A stretch of DNA of 64,000 nt from Nectonema munidae (taxonomy: Eukaryota; Nematomorpha; Nectonematoida; Nectonematidae), in contig JAUIRK010000793.1 of the NCBI GenBank assembly GCA_030549495.1, forward strand, positions 41,001-105,000. The letters run 5' to 3'. The first letter of the stretch is position 1. Each line of letters starts with the position of its first letter. This document shows, one piece after another, positions 1 to 11,734 of this stretch. Position numbers and translations under genes: made by a program. A model generated the notes under the pieces. That model worked only from the letters and a program-made list of their open reading frames with translations, made no database searches and was not told the DNA's origin.

Positions 1-564
1 TAAAATAATCTTTGAATATTGAGCCTCATTTACTTCCTTTGTGGAATCCCTAATGAAACTGTTCATAATCATACCTTTAAAAGTCTTCCATTAGGGCATT
101 GGTTTAAATTGCTCTTGAACTTTCATGCAGGCATTTGACTCTTTTTCTTCTGAAGATTCAATAGTCCTTATCCTTTCTATAGAATTTTGATTTATTCCTG
201 TCAAATTTAATTAGAAGGCACATATGTGTAGCCTTATTTTCGACAAATTATATCATAACAACTTAAATTTTTTTTAATTTTTTATTTTTCCTTGACAGCT
301 CATGCTCATTTATTCTGCTAAAAAATGGAAAATGTATTTAACAAATAATCATTATTGATTTTTAAATTTAATAAATGTTTTGTTTGTTGAAGCATTTTGT
401 CGGAAACTTTTAAAATAAGACTAAACGCACCGCAACATTATTTGTGATTATTATAACAACGATTAGATATCCATATGGTTTTAATGTTTTTTAGGTTATA
501 CTCGGCAGATGGCCTACTATTAGGAGCGTAGGTTCTTAATCCAGAATGTCTGAGTTCGGCTATC
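1..564. other. AT-rich stretch without a recognised gene
   Basis: No open frame of note. The segment near 490-569, continuing at 1256, has a weak tRNA-like look (a TTCGG run in the T-arm position) and may be an old SINE split by the MITE at 570-1250. That is a guess from short similarity only. Confidence 0.4.
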
Positions 565-569
565 ATTAC

Positions 570-1250
570 CAGGGGCGGATCTAGAAATTGGCATTAGAGG
601 GGGAGGGCGAATTTTACTAAACTAGAACTCAAATTTGAAGCATATAAATTTAAGCCTTATCAAAAATTTTAAGCCATTTTTATCTTATTTTGGGTAATAG
701 TTTAATAAAATGCGAAAATTGACTTTTTATCATAAAACTTAGAGTATCAAAAAATATATCAAAAAATTATAAGTTTATTATAAGGAATTAACTAGATTAA
801 GAACTAAGAGGATTATAAGAAGCCTCATCTATCTAGGACATTTATTAGTATGGATGTAAATACTGGTGTCAAATCCCAATCGAATATCTCTGTGAACAAA
901 AAGAAGAATGAGATCATTAAAATGATCCTCATTCATTGAACTGCGAAGTGAATTGATGTGGTAAAACTTTATGTGTTTAAATACTAAATTTACAAAAAAA
1001 ATTGGATAATATAAAAGTATTAAGTGTCACACTTAACTACGATTGAAACATAAAAAACTTTTTATGGCTTCTCACTTTAGAGAAAGATTGAATCTAAAAA
1101 ACGAGTTGCAGAAGCCATCATAATATTTGAGTTCTACGAAAAGAATTAGATCAAGAAAAATTTTCAAGCAATTGGCAATGAAATTTTAGGGGGGGGGGGG
1201 GGAGGGGGGGGGGGCTTATCCCGGTTCCGCCCCCTTTAAATCTGCCAGTG
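570..1250. mobile_element. MITE with CAGGGGCGGATCTAG-type ends and ATTAC target duplication
   Basis: The left end begins CAGGGGCGGATCTAGA and the reverse complement of the right end begins CACTGGCAGATTTAAA, giving 11 matches in 16. The same five bases ATTAC lie directly outside both ends (565-569 and 1251-1255), as expected of a target-site duplication. The body has no coding frame, is AT-rich and carries a long G run (about 1190-1214) just inside the right end. The ends resemble hAT-type non-autonomous elements, although a 5-bp duplication is shorter than the 8 bp usual for hAT, so the superfamily is open. A related end lies at 22243. Confidence 0.65.
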
Positions 1251-1255
1251 ATTAC

Positions 1256-3170
1256 CACCTCTTCAGTGATATCGACAACTAAAAAAAATATGGGTTATAT
1301 TTTCTTGTAACCTTTCTATTAGAATAGCTTAATCATTATTCATGCCCCAAGTTTTAGTGCTTTTAAAGAAATTACAAGTCACTTTTATGTTAAATTTTTA
1401 AAGAAAAGAAAGTTCTTTAGAACAGGCCTCTTTCAAAATCAAAAATAATGATTAAAATAATTGTTTTTTTTTGCAAAAAAAAGAAGAAAGAAAGAAATCT
1501 TTTAGATAAGCATGATTTCAATTTTTTTTAATTTTGAAATTTAAAAATTATATGTTAAATTTAAATTTTGTATAAATTAATTATACATGCAATCATGCGT
1601 ATCATGAACGAATTTGCAAAATATTTCAAAATATTAAAACAAGGATTACATTTATAGACAAAGTTCTAAAAATTTCAAAATGAAAATTTCTTAAAATTTT
1701 AAATCTATGATGAAATTGGATAGAAAATTTTGGTTTATCAAATAATTTGAAAGTGTGACAAATTTCTTCCTATTTCGGATCAAAGAAATCTAAAAAAATA
1801 TGAAGTTATTAAAAATAATGATTAAACTTTAAAATTTAAAATTAATAATGCAATTTAATCATTTTGGGTTCTATAGAATTAGTTAAAAATATACATACCT
1901 TGAAAAAAAGTAACGGGCGGAAATTTAGCGGGATAGACATTAGAAGGGCGGGTATTTCGCCGAAAATGTTAATACAATTTGGCATTTTTCCTGATTTCTC
2001 CAGCCAATAAAATAATATTGTTCTAATATTAAAACATTATAACTCAATAAAATACAGTTGAATCATAATCATATCCCAACTATATAAAAATATAGCCTTT
2101 ATCATAAAACATTTGGCATGAAACTTCTAGTAGACTAAATGTTCGGCCACGACATTCTATACATTTCTTTGCTTTTTTGTTTTATCCCGTGATCTTACCA
2201 GTCCACTTATATAACAAGTTGTCACGTTTTATAGCTTTTTGTGTTTCAACAATATTGACATTTTGGTTGCAAGTCAATTTTCTCTACTTTTTATTTTCTT
2301 TCTTTATACGCAAATTGTGAACCCAAGAAAATAATTTATGTATATACTTTGCAATGTTTTTTAAAACAATTAAGTCATAATCGCCGAAAATATCATCCAT
2401 ATTCATGTTCCTTACATAATTGCTCGCTGATTTACTATATAAGATTTATGCATTAACAAAGTTTATAGATTGAATCATTATTTTTACCCTTTTTTTACAC
2501 ACCCTCTAAAATAATACATGTAAACTTGTATAGAAAGCTCTCTTTCAAATATTCACATTGAACTATATCATCAATTGATTTGGAATATCTCCTCACAATA
2601 CAGGTAAACTCTCTGTTATAAATATCCTTATTTTTCAAATTTGAAATGTTATTCACATGGATATAATAATTAAGAAGCAAGCTAATCACGGCATATACTG
2701 TTCATTTTCTTCTGAGCCATATGTGTGGAAGGACGGGGTGACGTCTTTATCAGTTTCATTCTGAAATGATTTTACCTTATGAATAACTTAATTGGTAAGA
2801 TTGTATAGATACATACAATAAATATTTTTTATTCTCAAACACTAACCCATTTAGTATACAATTGCTCCCAAAGATAACTTAGACGACTTCCGTAATCTCT
2901 ATTTAATTGTATATTAAACAACAGTTTATCTGTGTTTCATTTGAGAACATTTGTTCTAAATGGATTAATATTATTTTTACAATCTCATAAGCAGATTGAT
3001 AAAAAGTTTTATCATCAAAATACTATTTATTTGTAATTATTCTTTCAATTTAAACATTTTTTTGCAATTTCATGCATTTTGCGTGTAAACTTTGAAAATT
3101 TTATGAAAATATTGTATACCAAAAATCTTAACCAATAAAATTTCTTGTATCTCGTTATTATTTACTCAAC
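1256..3170. other. AT-rich stretch, no gene seen
   Basis: Only short frames, homopolymer runs and low-complexity A/T. No splice-bounded coding segment, RNA gene or recognisable transposon protein was found. The GC-rich patch at about 1912-1955 is too short to interpret. Confidence 0.5.
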
Positions 3171-3171
3171 C

Positions 3172-3345
3172 CTAAACTGGATTTGCCAGGAGACCACATG
3201 ATCGATATGACCATTCACCAATCCTACATATCGTTATGTTACCTTGAATAGCCAATCAAATAGGAGCATCTCATGTGGTACCTTCATGTTACCTTGAATA
3301 GCCAATCAGATTGGATCATCTCATGTGGTGCCAAACTCAGGCATA
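3172..3345. repeat. Small element: two 50-bp tandem units inside inverted flanks
   Basis: A 50-bp unit beginning ATGTTACCTTGAATAGCC occurs twice head to tail, at 3236-3285 and 3286-3335, with few differences. The flanks are imperfectly inverted: GGATTTGCCA plus CCACATGAT on the left answers ATCATCTCATGTGG plus TGCCAAACTCAGG on the right. This fits a short MITE with an internal duplication. No target duplication was identified. Confidence 0.5.
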
Positions 3346-5269
3346 TATCAAATTTATTGTCTTCCTACATGTTACTCATCTCCAAAAAATTTGCTTAGTA
3401 TCATAAGAGCCATCTATGGGTAGACAAAAATTTTAGTTATATGAACTCTTTATTAAAGAGACTTCTTTTATGCATGATTTATTAGAAAGGAATCATTGCT
3501 TCAGAATTTATTTTCCGTTTCAATTTTTAAGGCCTATTGCATCCTTATTTTTATGCAAAAATTTATAACAAGTAATGCTTTCTTTGTTATGTAGGGAGGC
3601 AAACCCCATTTTTCATTCTTCTATTTCTAACTTTCCATAATTGTTTTCGGTTGTCTGTTTTATTCAACAAATTTTATATAAAAAATTTTTAAAAAAATTG
3701 AAAAAATTCCCCACAAAAAAAGTTTTTGAAAATTTAACCTTTTTTGTGTATATATCTAAATGAATTATACCATGCTTTATTTTAAAGAAAAACAATATAC
3801 GCCTCTTTCATTTTTATATCGTCTTTACTTAAGTACACAATGCTAATTCTAAAATTATTCTTTTTCTAATTGTTATTTTCAAAAGATTTTAAAATATATT
3901 GACAATTGAAATTTAAAAAAAAAATACTAGTTTTCAGTCAAAAATTTGAAATGCTGGCAGATCAAAACATTACCCAAATATTAATTGAAATGCGATTCAA
4001 AATTTGAAAAATAATAAAAGAGGTAGAACTTAACCTTCTTTTAATTAAACTAAATCAAATTATAAAGCACTTAATTGCTTCAAAACATCCATCCATTTTT
4101 AAAAGGTTATGCATATAATATCATTTATTTAAGAGAAAAAGAAATTATAGGTAATATGTTTTTCATTGTATATAATATATCCATTCTTTGGAAAAGTATT
4201 CTTAGGATTTATAATAATAATAATAATAATAGGATCAACTTTAAAGCAGAATATTTTAGAAGATATCAAAATATTATGGCTAAAGTGGTTTTTTGATTAA
4301 ATATCGAAAAATAGATTCCATATTTCCAATTAATTATATAAAACATGCTACATTTTGTTATCTTACGCGCAATGAGTTTAAGCGAGACGTAGTTCATTTC
4401 AACGTTTGCTTCTTCGTTTACTTTACGCAACAGTAATAAAGGATAAAACGGTTGATGAAAGAAAGTTATAGTCCTTTTTCATAATTAAGTGTGTCTGCAA
4501 TGAAATAGAATGTCAACAACGCATTAGTTAAGCCAAAAGTATTTATGCCTACCATGAAAGAGTGATCATTTGGTTTTGAAATTGGTGGAAGCAAATTTTT
4601 AATCAATAGTAATAATAATATCGCTGTCGATTTAATGCAAACTCTTCGTCTTTATTCCATATTCTTTTCCATTTACTTCATTACTTCATGAAATCTTCAG
4701 GGACATGTTCAATGCTTAAAACCTTGACATCTAATTACCTTCTTTAAAATATCTACTGCAGCTCAATTTATATACCAAACTGTCTACGTTGGCTGACAAA
4801 TAAAGGATCATAGGTATGTATGCCAATATTCTGTTTACATCATTTTTGAAATTTCTTGTTGAGTTAAACTCTAATAGATCTTCCAAAGCTAACTATATAT
4901 AGCATTAAAATGACATGCAAATAGATTTATATATCGAAGTCCATCAAACTCTATCTTTTCTGAAATTCAATTTATATAACAAAGTATGTCTGTCTTAAGC
5001 AATTTCAACTGTTTTGATTTAGAGCTGAACAAGTTATATATATATTGTTTGTAGAGTTCCAAAATATTAAGTTTCTTATGATAAGCACTCCGCATCATTG
5101 TTTCACATAAATTATGAGTATGGCAGCGACAGGGAGGAAAGATTTTCTCTGAATTATGTTCTTGTATTTTGTCTTGAGCTTACCTGTTACTACCAACATC
5201 ATTTTCTTGTGCTTTACCTTCCCATAGAGAAATGGCGTGCTCTTCATCCGTATTAAGGATTAATTCAGC
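3346..5269. other. AT-rich stretch, no gene seen
   Basis: Contains short frames, an (AAT)n run near 4211-4231 and scattered A/T tracts. No coding or RNA feature could be supported. Confidence 0.5.
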
Positions 5270-6846
5270 AATCTCTTTTTGGAATTCCTTACAATCATTA
5301 CATCTAAAGCAAAGTCCACTGTTGGGGATATTTTAAAGGATAGTGTAAAGTGGTTACAGAATGATGAAAATTTAGAAAAGACTACAAACAATGTGTCCAG
5401 ATTGACTCAACCTTTTCAAAAAAAACTTGAAGATGCATTAATTTTGTGGAACAGCAAAAAATGCCGCAATAAATGATGCTATTATAATAGAACAAGCTCG
5501 AAAATTTGATGAAAAATTAGCAGTAAAAGAATTTTAATATTCAAATCGTTGGCTGCATCGTCTTAAAAAAAGGCATAATTTACAAAAACGTATGATACAC
5601 GGCGAGGCTGGTCAAGTTAATCTTGAAGTTTTAAAAAATGGTAGAGCCAATATTCGAGAAAGCTTAAAGGATTACGACCTCAATGAAACAAGTCTCTTTT
5701 TCAGATTAGGCCCGAACTATACTCTAGCCACCAAAAAAGTTTCGAGTCTCAAAAAATCAAAAGAAAGATTAACAGTAGCTTTAGCCACGCACGCTTCTGG
5801 AAAAGAAAAGATAAATTGTGATCCTTTTGTGATCGGTAAAGCCAAAAAACCCAGATGTTTTTCAAAATCATCCGATCCTTAATTTTATGTCCGGTATCGA
5901 TCAAACTCCAAAGCTTGGATGACATCTTTATTATTTTCTTCTTGAATTTTGGACATAAACAAAATGATGGAACAAAAAAAAATCATCATTGTATTAGACA
6001 ATGCTTGCTGTCATAAATTCAACGAACAATATTCTAACGTTAAATTCCTCTTTTTGCGGCCAAATACAACAAGTCACATACAATCTCTCGATGCTGGCAT
6101 AATCAGAAACTTCAAGCTCTACTATAGAAATAGTCTAACCAGACATTATTTAAATTGCATTGAAAATGAAGAAACTCAAAAAGTAAATTTGAGAGATTGT
6201 ATTAGAATGGTTAGTTTTGCATGGGAAAAAGTCAAAACCAAAAAAATAAAATCTTGTTTCAGACACAAAAACATTTTACCTCAGCTTGATTGTTCTGAAC
6301 TAGAAAAAGACAGTCTTGATATTGAATGTTTAAATAATTTACAGGAGGAAATCGTCGCTCTTAAAGGTGATTCGGAAGCTTTAGAGTATGTTGACATAGA
6401 TGAAGAAGAGCCTACCACGTCCAGCCTGAATGAAGAAGATATCGTAAGTATTGTTTTACATTCAAGTGAAGATGAAGCAGAAGAAGATGAAGAAGTCAAT
6501 GAAATTGTAGATGAAAAAGAAGCTAGATCATCACTAAAAAAGCTCATTAAATATTTTGAACAAAAGAGATCTACTGTGAAAGAAAATAAAAAAAACTTGG
6601 AATTTTTGAAATACCTTGAGCAAATGGAAGAGAAGATAAATCAAAATACACAAAAGAATTTGCAACAAAAAACAATGGACAACTATTTTATAAAAAAAAT
6701 GATTTTTTTTCTTATGGCTTAGTTTTATTTTTTAGTGGTTTCAAAAATAAAAGTTTTCATGTCTTAGCTAAACCTCGTTTACCCGGAAACCTCGCTATTC
6801 CGAAATTTTTGACTCAAAACCAAATTAGTTTAGCGAGGTTCCCCTG
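5270..6846 (+). pseudogene. Broken pogo/Tigger-type DNA transposon, transposase pseudogene with 3' terminal repeat
   Basis: Three segments in order (5279-5476, 5592-5882, 5943-6722) read as one pogo/Tigger (CENP-B/jerky-like) transposase: a helix-turn-helix end (KSTVGDILK), the CENP-B-type DNA-binding part, then the DDE core with TLATKK, VLDNACCH and RPNTTSHIQSLDAGIIRNFK. The acidic, lysine-rich C-terminus is usual for the family. The first two segments are in different frames, so at least one frameshift lies between them. In-frame stops TAA 5880-5882 and TGA 5943-5945 interrupt the core. The first catalytic Asp, normally in an N-x-D-E-T motif, is missing: the sequence reads DLNETSLFF, two residues short. 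The second (LDNA) and third (LDAG) acidic positions remain. The 3' terminal repeat ends ...CGAGGTTCCCCTG at 6846, followed by a TA target dinucleotide. The 5' terminal repeat and the first part of the transposase are absent. Confidence 0.9.
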
Positions 6847-6848
6847 TA

Positions 6849-7789
6849 TATCAAAAAGAATAATATAATTTTCATTAGTCTTATCGTGTTTTTTTTTATC
6901 TTTTTTTTAATATGAATTTTTTTAATCACATTATTTTTTTCTTTAGTTGATAGAGCACTACTCCCATCACTACTTTTCTAGATTAGAGCACTACTGCACA
7001 TGCCAACTTTATGCAACATATGTTCGCCCATATGACTTAATATTTTTTTTATTTCGCTATATTTTATTTTATTGTTCTTTGAAACCGTCCACACCCGCTA
7101 AACTTCTCACCCACTTTTGATTTTTTTGCGAACTTTGTATGCTTTCTCATTTTTGATATTGTCATTTAAGCTTTCATCATCACCCAATGTTTTCTCAACC
7201 CATTTTCTCCTTAATCTTCGATTCTCAAAAATTAATTCTCAAAATTAATGAAAAATATGAAGAATTTTAAATTTGACTTATTTCACTAAAGTTTTTAGTT
7301 ATGCAAAGTAGAGCTTTTAAAGAGTGGATGCCGGGTTCTAAGACATGTATCCACATTATAAATGGCCGGCATTTTAACGGAATTACTGAACCCGTAATTT
7401 CAAAACAAAGCACAGCCTTCCTTCATCATACAACGTGTGATGCAGTGTATGTCAATTGACAAGAACTTGTGATCACAAAAAACTCATAGCAGGCGACCCA
7501 AGTGGCACTGGAAATCTAGGATAAATGTACATTCAATTTTGTAAAACGCGCCTATAACCGTCTCTTGTGTTTTTTTATAAATTGATACTCGCCCAAACTT
7601 TTTTAGGGTTAATGCGTCTTAACCGGAGACGAGCAGTGGTCTGATCTATATGTCAAATAAGATGCTTTTGCTTATGTGTATTGGGTTAGACTTATACATC
7701 ATCAGTTGATTAAATCAAATAACTAAACTAATTCAAAAGTTTTAAAACTAATGTATTTTAAGCATATTCATTTTTACTTAACTTCATTT
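6849..7789. other. Stretch without a recognised gene
   Basis: AT-rich; a somewhat GC-richer patch at about 7325-7640 has no long frame and no recognised motif. It may be an unidentified repeat. Confidence 0.4.
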
Positions 7790-8435
7790 TTTGATATCAA
7801 TGTTTTCGTCTTTCCTTAGGTGAACTTTCAGTCCTTTACTGTCTAAACTCTCAAACCAAGATATCATCTTTATTTTTAAATTTTCTTCAGAGTTTTCTGT
7901 CAAAACCAAATCATCAGCATACTTAACTCCTTGACTATTATGAAAAGTAACCGGCTTAGTACGGACACTTGGTGCGATCCAACGTGTGCATCGAACAAGT
8001 TACTACGTCCAAAATGTGTTTTTAATCTAGATTTTTTTCCTTTATAAGTTATCATTACTTCCATAACACTCGATTCTTCTACACCCACTTCTCTAAGTGC
8101 GTGTATAATCAATTCTTTTGGTATGCTATCCTAGCCTTTTTCTAGATCAATAAAAGCAAATCAATGTCATTTATATTGTTTCTAAAGTTTTTTTGCATTT
8201 GTCCTGCTATAAAGATTGATTCCATTGTTCCAACTCCATTTATAAAAGCAAATTGGATTTCATTTATGTAGATTTTGTCTCTAATTCGGTTTTTCTACAT
8301 TTCTTTCCAAAATTTAAAACCACTCTCTATAAGTTTTATTACCCTAGATCCTATAGAAGCTTGACAGTTCAAAATATAATCTTGATCAAAAAATCATTAC
8401 AAACACACGTTAAAACTTTTTTAGCTTTAATTTGA
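7790..8435 (-). mobile_element. Non-LTR retrotransposon fragment (reverse transcriptase fingers to YADD box)
   Basis: On the minus strand three frames carry successive reverse-transcriptase motifs: IRDKIYINEIQFAF and NGVGTMESIFIAGQ near 8290-8180, ALREVGVEESSV through GSHQVSVLSRLLFIIV at 8112-7925, and KYADDLVL followed by DSKGLKVHLR at about 7920-7810. These correspond to the conserved blocks before and around the catalytic YADD box of RTE/CR1-like LINEs. The pieces lie in different frames with stops between them, so the copy is dead. Both the endonuclease side and the 3' end are missing. Its style resembles the better-preserved LINE at 43000-44091 ([13 protein letters not shown] there). Confidence 0.8.
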
Positions 8436-8459
8436 TCTATTATTGTTTCGTCTGGTTCT

Positions 8460-8906
8460 CCAGTTTTGCCATTTTTCATGTTCAAAATAAATTTTTTAAC
8501 TAATATACCAAAGTATACCAAATTTATAGCAATGTCTTTATCCCAGCAATATTCTCTATTTAATACATCAACAAAGTATCAATAATAATTATCAATTTTT
8601 GAAATAATATATAATATATTAGGATAATGAATGCTGGTAAAGTTTACAAAATGTGGATTCAAAAATCAAGAAAACTATCATAAAAGTTCGTCCATATTTA
8701 CAATCAAAAATAAGTGCACTACAATTATTCAATAAAAACTGTATTGAAAATGTCTTTATTCTACTTCATTATTTCTTTAATATTTTACACAGCAAAGAAT
8801 CTTTGATTCAGAGGAATATCTTTCTTTTATGCAATGCTTCAGTCAATGAACCCTGAAGTTTAGGCTTTGAGTGTTTTGTCACTAATTCCATTATTTTTCA
8901 TTTTAG
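8460..8906. other. Upstream region of the receptor gene
   Basis: AT-rich sequence with no recognised element. A pyrimidine tract ending TTTTCATTTTAG at 8906 could be a splice acceptor for a 5' untranslated exon upstream of the receptor start; no matching donor exon was identified. Confidence 0.35.
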
Positions 8907-8918
8907 CATTTCCCTTTG

Positions 8919-9788
8919 ATGTTGACTACGGCGATAACATTCACAAACTTTTTACTGCTCTTAATAGCTCTCATCTTGAATTCCGTCATCATAATCCTTT
9001 TCATCGCCTTTGAATCCTTGAAAACACCCTACATCTTTTTCATCACAAACATCTTTGTCGTGGACAACATGAGGGTGATCATGCTGCTGAAGTTTCTCTT
9101 CGCAGGCCCAAATTCCGGATACTTAAACACCAGCTGTTTCCTCTTTTTCATGAGTGATCAGTTTTTGACCAACTTGAAGCACTATAGCATTGCTTTCTTG
9201 TGCTTTGCCCAGCTCCTCATTGAGCGCAAAAGCATCCTCGCTTCCAAGATCTACACGTGGCGTGTTTGTATTTTGTGGGTGATTGCTGAGTTCACCATCG
9301 GTCTCCTCTTCTGGATCCTGCCTTTCTTCTTCATGGAGTTCAAGTTCATATTTTTTTCGAGTGACGTCAACTGCTTCAATCCGTATATTCGCGAACTCGG
9401 CTTGTATCGCGCCGTCAACATAGCGATTCCTCTCGTGTTCATCATCGTCGTAAACGCCAACCTCATCTTCCTCGTGCACTTCAAGACGATCTCGCATAGC
9501 CTGCCCGAATTCATGAAGAAGCAAAAGAGGGAGGGCGTGAAGATTTTAACGATGATAGGCGTGATTGCTTTCGTCTCCGTCATATGCTTTCTCTACGTTT
9601 ACGTGAACGCTGCTTATCAAATGTTTGATAAGTTCAACACGATCATTTACTTCGACACGATTGTGTATGCTGCTGACATCATTTATCCAATCTTGCTTGG
9701 CTTCTGCAATTACCAATTCAGTTCTCAAATCCTCAAAATTCTTAACTTCTTCAAATCCAAGAAAGGCATAGCCCCAATTGAAGCGTGA
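8919..9788 (+). CDS. Seven-transmembrane receptor, class A (rhodopsin-like) GPCR, orphan
   Basis: A 289-residue uninterrupted frame from ATG 8919 to TGA 9786-9788 with seven hydrophobic helices. Class A landmarks are present: an Asn in helix 1 (ILNSVI), an Asp in helix 2 (VVDNMR), a Cys before helix 3 (NTSC) that can pair with a Cys in the second extracellular loop (DVNCF), E-R-K at the end of helix 3 in place of D-R-Y, a Trp in helix 4, and a Pro in helix 5 (AIPLVF). Helix 7 has an Asp and Pro (ADIIYPIL) where N-P-x-x-Y is usual, followed by a short helix 8. The N-terminus is very short, so the ligand is probably small and bound between helices; it cannot be named. The coding region is clearly GC-richer than its flanks and has no intron. 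A polyadenylation signal AATAAA lies at 9814-9819. It may belong to an invertebrate lineage-specific receptor group. Confidence 0.87.
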   Translation: MLTTAITFTNFLLLLIALILNSVIIILFIAFESLKTPYIFFITNIFVVDNMRVIMLLKFLFAGPNSGYLNTSCFLFFMSDQFLTNLKHYSIAFLCFAQLLIERKSILASKIYTWRVCILWVIAEFTIGLLFWILPFFFMEFKFIFFSSDVNCFNPYIRELGLYRAVNIAIPLVFIIVVNANLIFLVHFKTISHSLPEFMKKQKREGVKILTMIGVIAFVSVICFLYVYVNAAYQMFDKFNTIIYFDTIVYAADIIYPILLGFCNYQFSSQILKILNFFKSKKGIAPIEA

Positions 9789-9813
9789 TATTTTATTTGT
9801 TTTTTTTTTTTAA

Positions 9814-9819
9814 AATAAA
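9814..9819 (+). terminator. Polyadenylation signal of the receptor gene
   Basis: AATAAA, 26 bases after the stop codon, following a T-rich run. Confidence 0.6.
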
Positions 9820-10720
9820 TTAACAAACTATTCTCGCTCTAAAGATGGCAATTTTTTCGTGTTGTAGCATGATGGATAGGTAGATCTAAGCAAAACTTAG
9901 AAAAGCATTAATTCTCATTACTTTACTCATGATAAGTGACAGCAAAGTGACAAATCATCTCACCAATACTTTACGTATTAACCAAAGCTCCCCTCTGAAG
10001 GTAGAATTTTATATCGAATCTAGCCATATTCCTAACCCTTTTAAAAATTTAATAATAGTTTTTTAGATGTTTTATTTGATTGAGATTTTGGTTTTTAATT
10101 ATTCTTATTCAGTTAATCAGTTGTTTAGTTGATAGTTAGTTAGTTACTTTAGTAATCAATTTAATTTTAGATACGGTTTATTGGAGTTTTGTTGTGTCAA
10201 TCATCATCATTCTTCAAGCCTTATTGAAAAGAGTATAATGAGAATATGATGCTTAGAAAAGTCTCTTAAAAAATTCAATCTGTAACATTTATGAAAATAT
10301 ATCTGATGATAAGAAACTCCTGTAGACTTTTGCTTTTGTAAAGTAATACTTGAACCAGTTTTAGAAGATAAAGTTTTTAAGCATCTTGAGTATTTTATAA
10401 TTCATTCTATTCTAACCAAAAGGAATTTTTAAATGGAAAACTCAATATGAATTTTTAATGAATTTAAGTTTTTGCTTGAATTTTTTAATGGGGAACTTTA
10501 ATATGAAGGAATGTTTGATCTAGTAGAGAGTCTGTTGATATCAATTACATTTTTCATACCTCGCTTTCCACAAGGCATGATGGAATCGAGGCTTTTAAAA
10601 AATCCAGATTTTCTGTCTTTTTTGGAGAAAATAGGAGCTAGCATTTAAACTTCAGCATTTATTATAAAACACATCCAAATCATTGAGAAAAATATTCAGT
10701 TGAGTAAACTAATAAAATAT
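9820..10720. other. AT-rich intergenic stretch, nothing recognised
   Basis: Only short frames and A/T-rich sequence; no gene, RNA or clear repeat boundary. Confidence 0.5.
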
Positions 10721-10721
10721 G

Positions 10722-11733
10722 AAGAAGAAGAAGAAGAAGATTTATTAATTATATTTGTCATTTAAATTAATAATACAATAAAAAAAATAGTATGAAAAAA
10801 AATAAAAACTAAGAACTGCACAAAAAGTCAGAAATGAACGTTATATGGCCGGTATATTAAAATTATGCACAAAAATGGAACAGTCATAAAGTCAAAAATA
10901 AAGTATTGAGAACTTAACAACGGGCATACTAAAAATTGAAATTACATATATTACACATTGTAAATATTTACAACTAATGAACTCAGTTATTACATAAGTA
11001 ACAATTTCACAAAACATCATAATTTGATAAAAGTAAATTATGCATAAAATTTTTGAAAACTTTTGATGGTGGAAAACTCAATAGTAAAAAAATTCAAATT
11101 TAAATTATAAAATTGAGTGATTTTATATGCAAAAGCCAGATGTGAAGAGAACTTGAAAAATTGCACAACCATATTTCCTGCAAATCTTGGAGAGCTTCTT
11201 TGTTTTTCATGGTTATATGCAATTGTCTTTGCAAAAATATCCGGCACGCTTTGACAAATATATTTCAATGTAAGAATTGCTAATTTCATATTATATATGG
11301 CAAACACCTTTAGTGAAGCAATTTGATGAAAAAGAGGGGATGCATGGGAGAAGAATCTTTTGTAGATCATTCTGAGTCTTTTTTCCTGAAGGAGGAGTAA
11401 CTTCATAGTCGATGAATGACCCCAGTTAACGATACTGTAGCATATGTGTGGAAGGAAAAGTGATTTGGATATAAGAGTACCAAAATATGAAAAGAGGAAA
11501 ACTTGCTACAATATTTGCTTATAACCTGTCACTTGAGAAAGTTTGTTGCATAAATGTGTGAGGTGATCATCCCATTTCAACCTATCATTGAAAACAAGAC
11601 CTAAAAGGTTGACTTTTCGCACTTTATTCAGTCCTTTTTTTTCCAACGCTTCTGTAAAATCACGTCTATTACCTAAGCTGGAAAAATCCAAACAAAAAGA
11701 CTTTTCATTGTTAATAATAATAATAATAATCAA
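10722..11733 (-). mobile_element. 5'-truncated LINE, reverse-transcriptase C-terminal part with (TTC)n tail
   Basis: On the minus strand the frame from 11690 reads RKVNLLGLVFNDRLKWDDHL, the region after the catalytic domain in jockey/CR1-like LINEs, then continues after one in-frame stop (TAG) into ICYSIVNWGHSSTMKLLLLQ and KRLRMIYKRFF down to 11038. The 3' untranslated part runs to a (TTC)n tail, seen on the + strand as GAAGAAGAAG at 10722-10740. The last 180 bases match a second copy at 37861-38036 closely, which fixes the 3' end of this family. The 5' end is lost near an (AAT)n run at 11716-11731. Confidence 0.8.
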
Positions 11734-11734
11734 T

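Noticed and set aside
9123-9728. Open frames of 60-133 codons on the minus strand opposite the receptor
   Set aside because: They are shadows of a GC-richer coding region; the + strand has seven hydrophobic helices and class A landmarks in a single frame, the minus frames have no family features.
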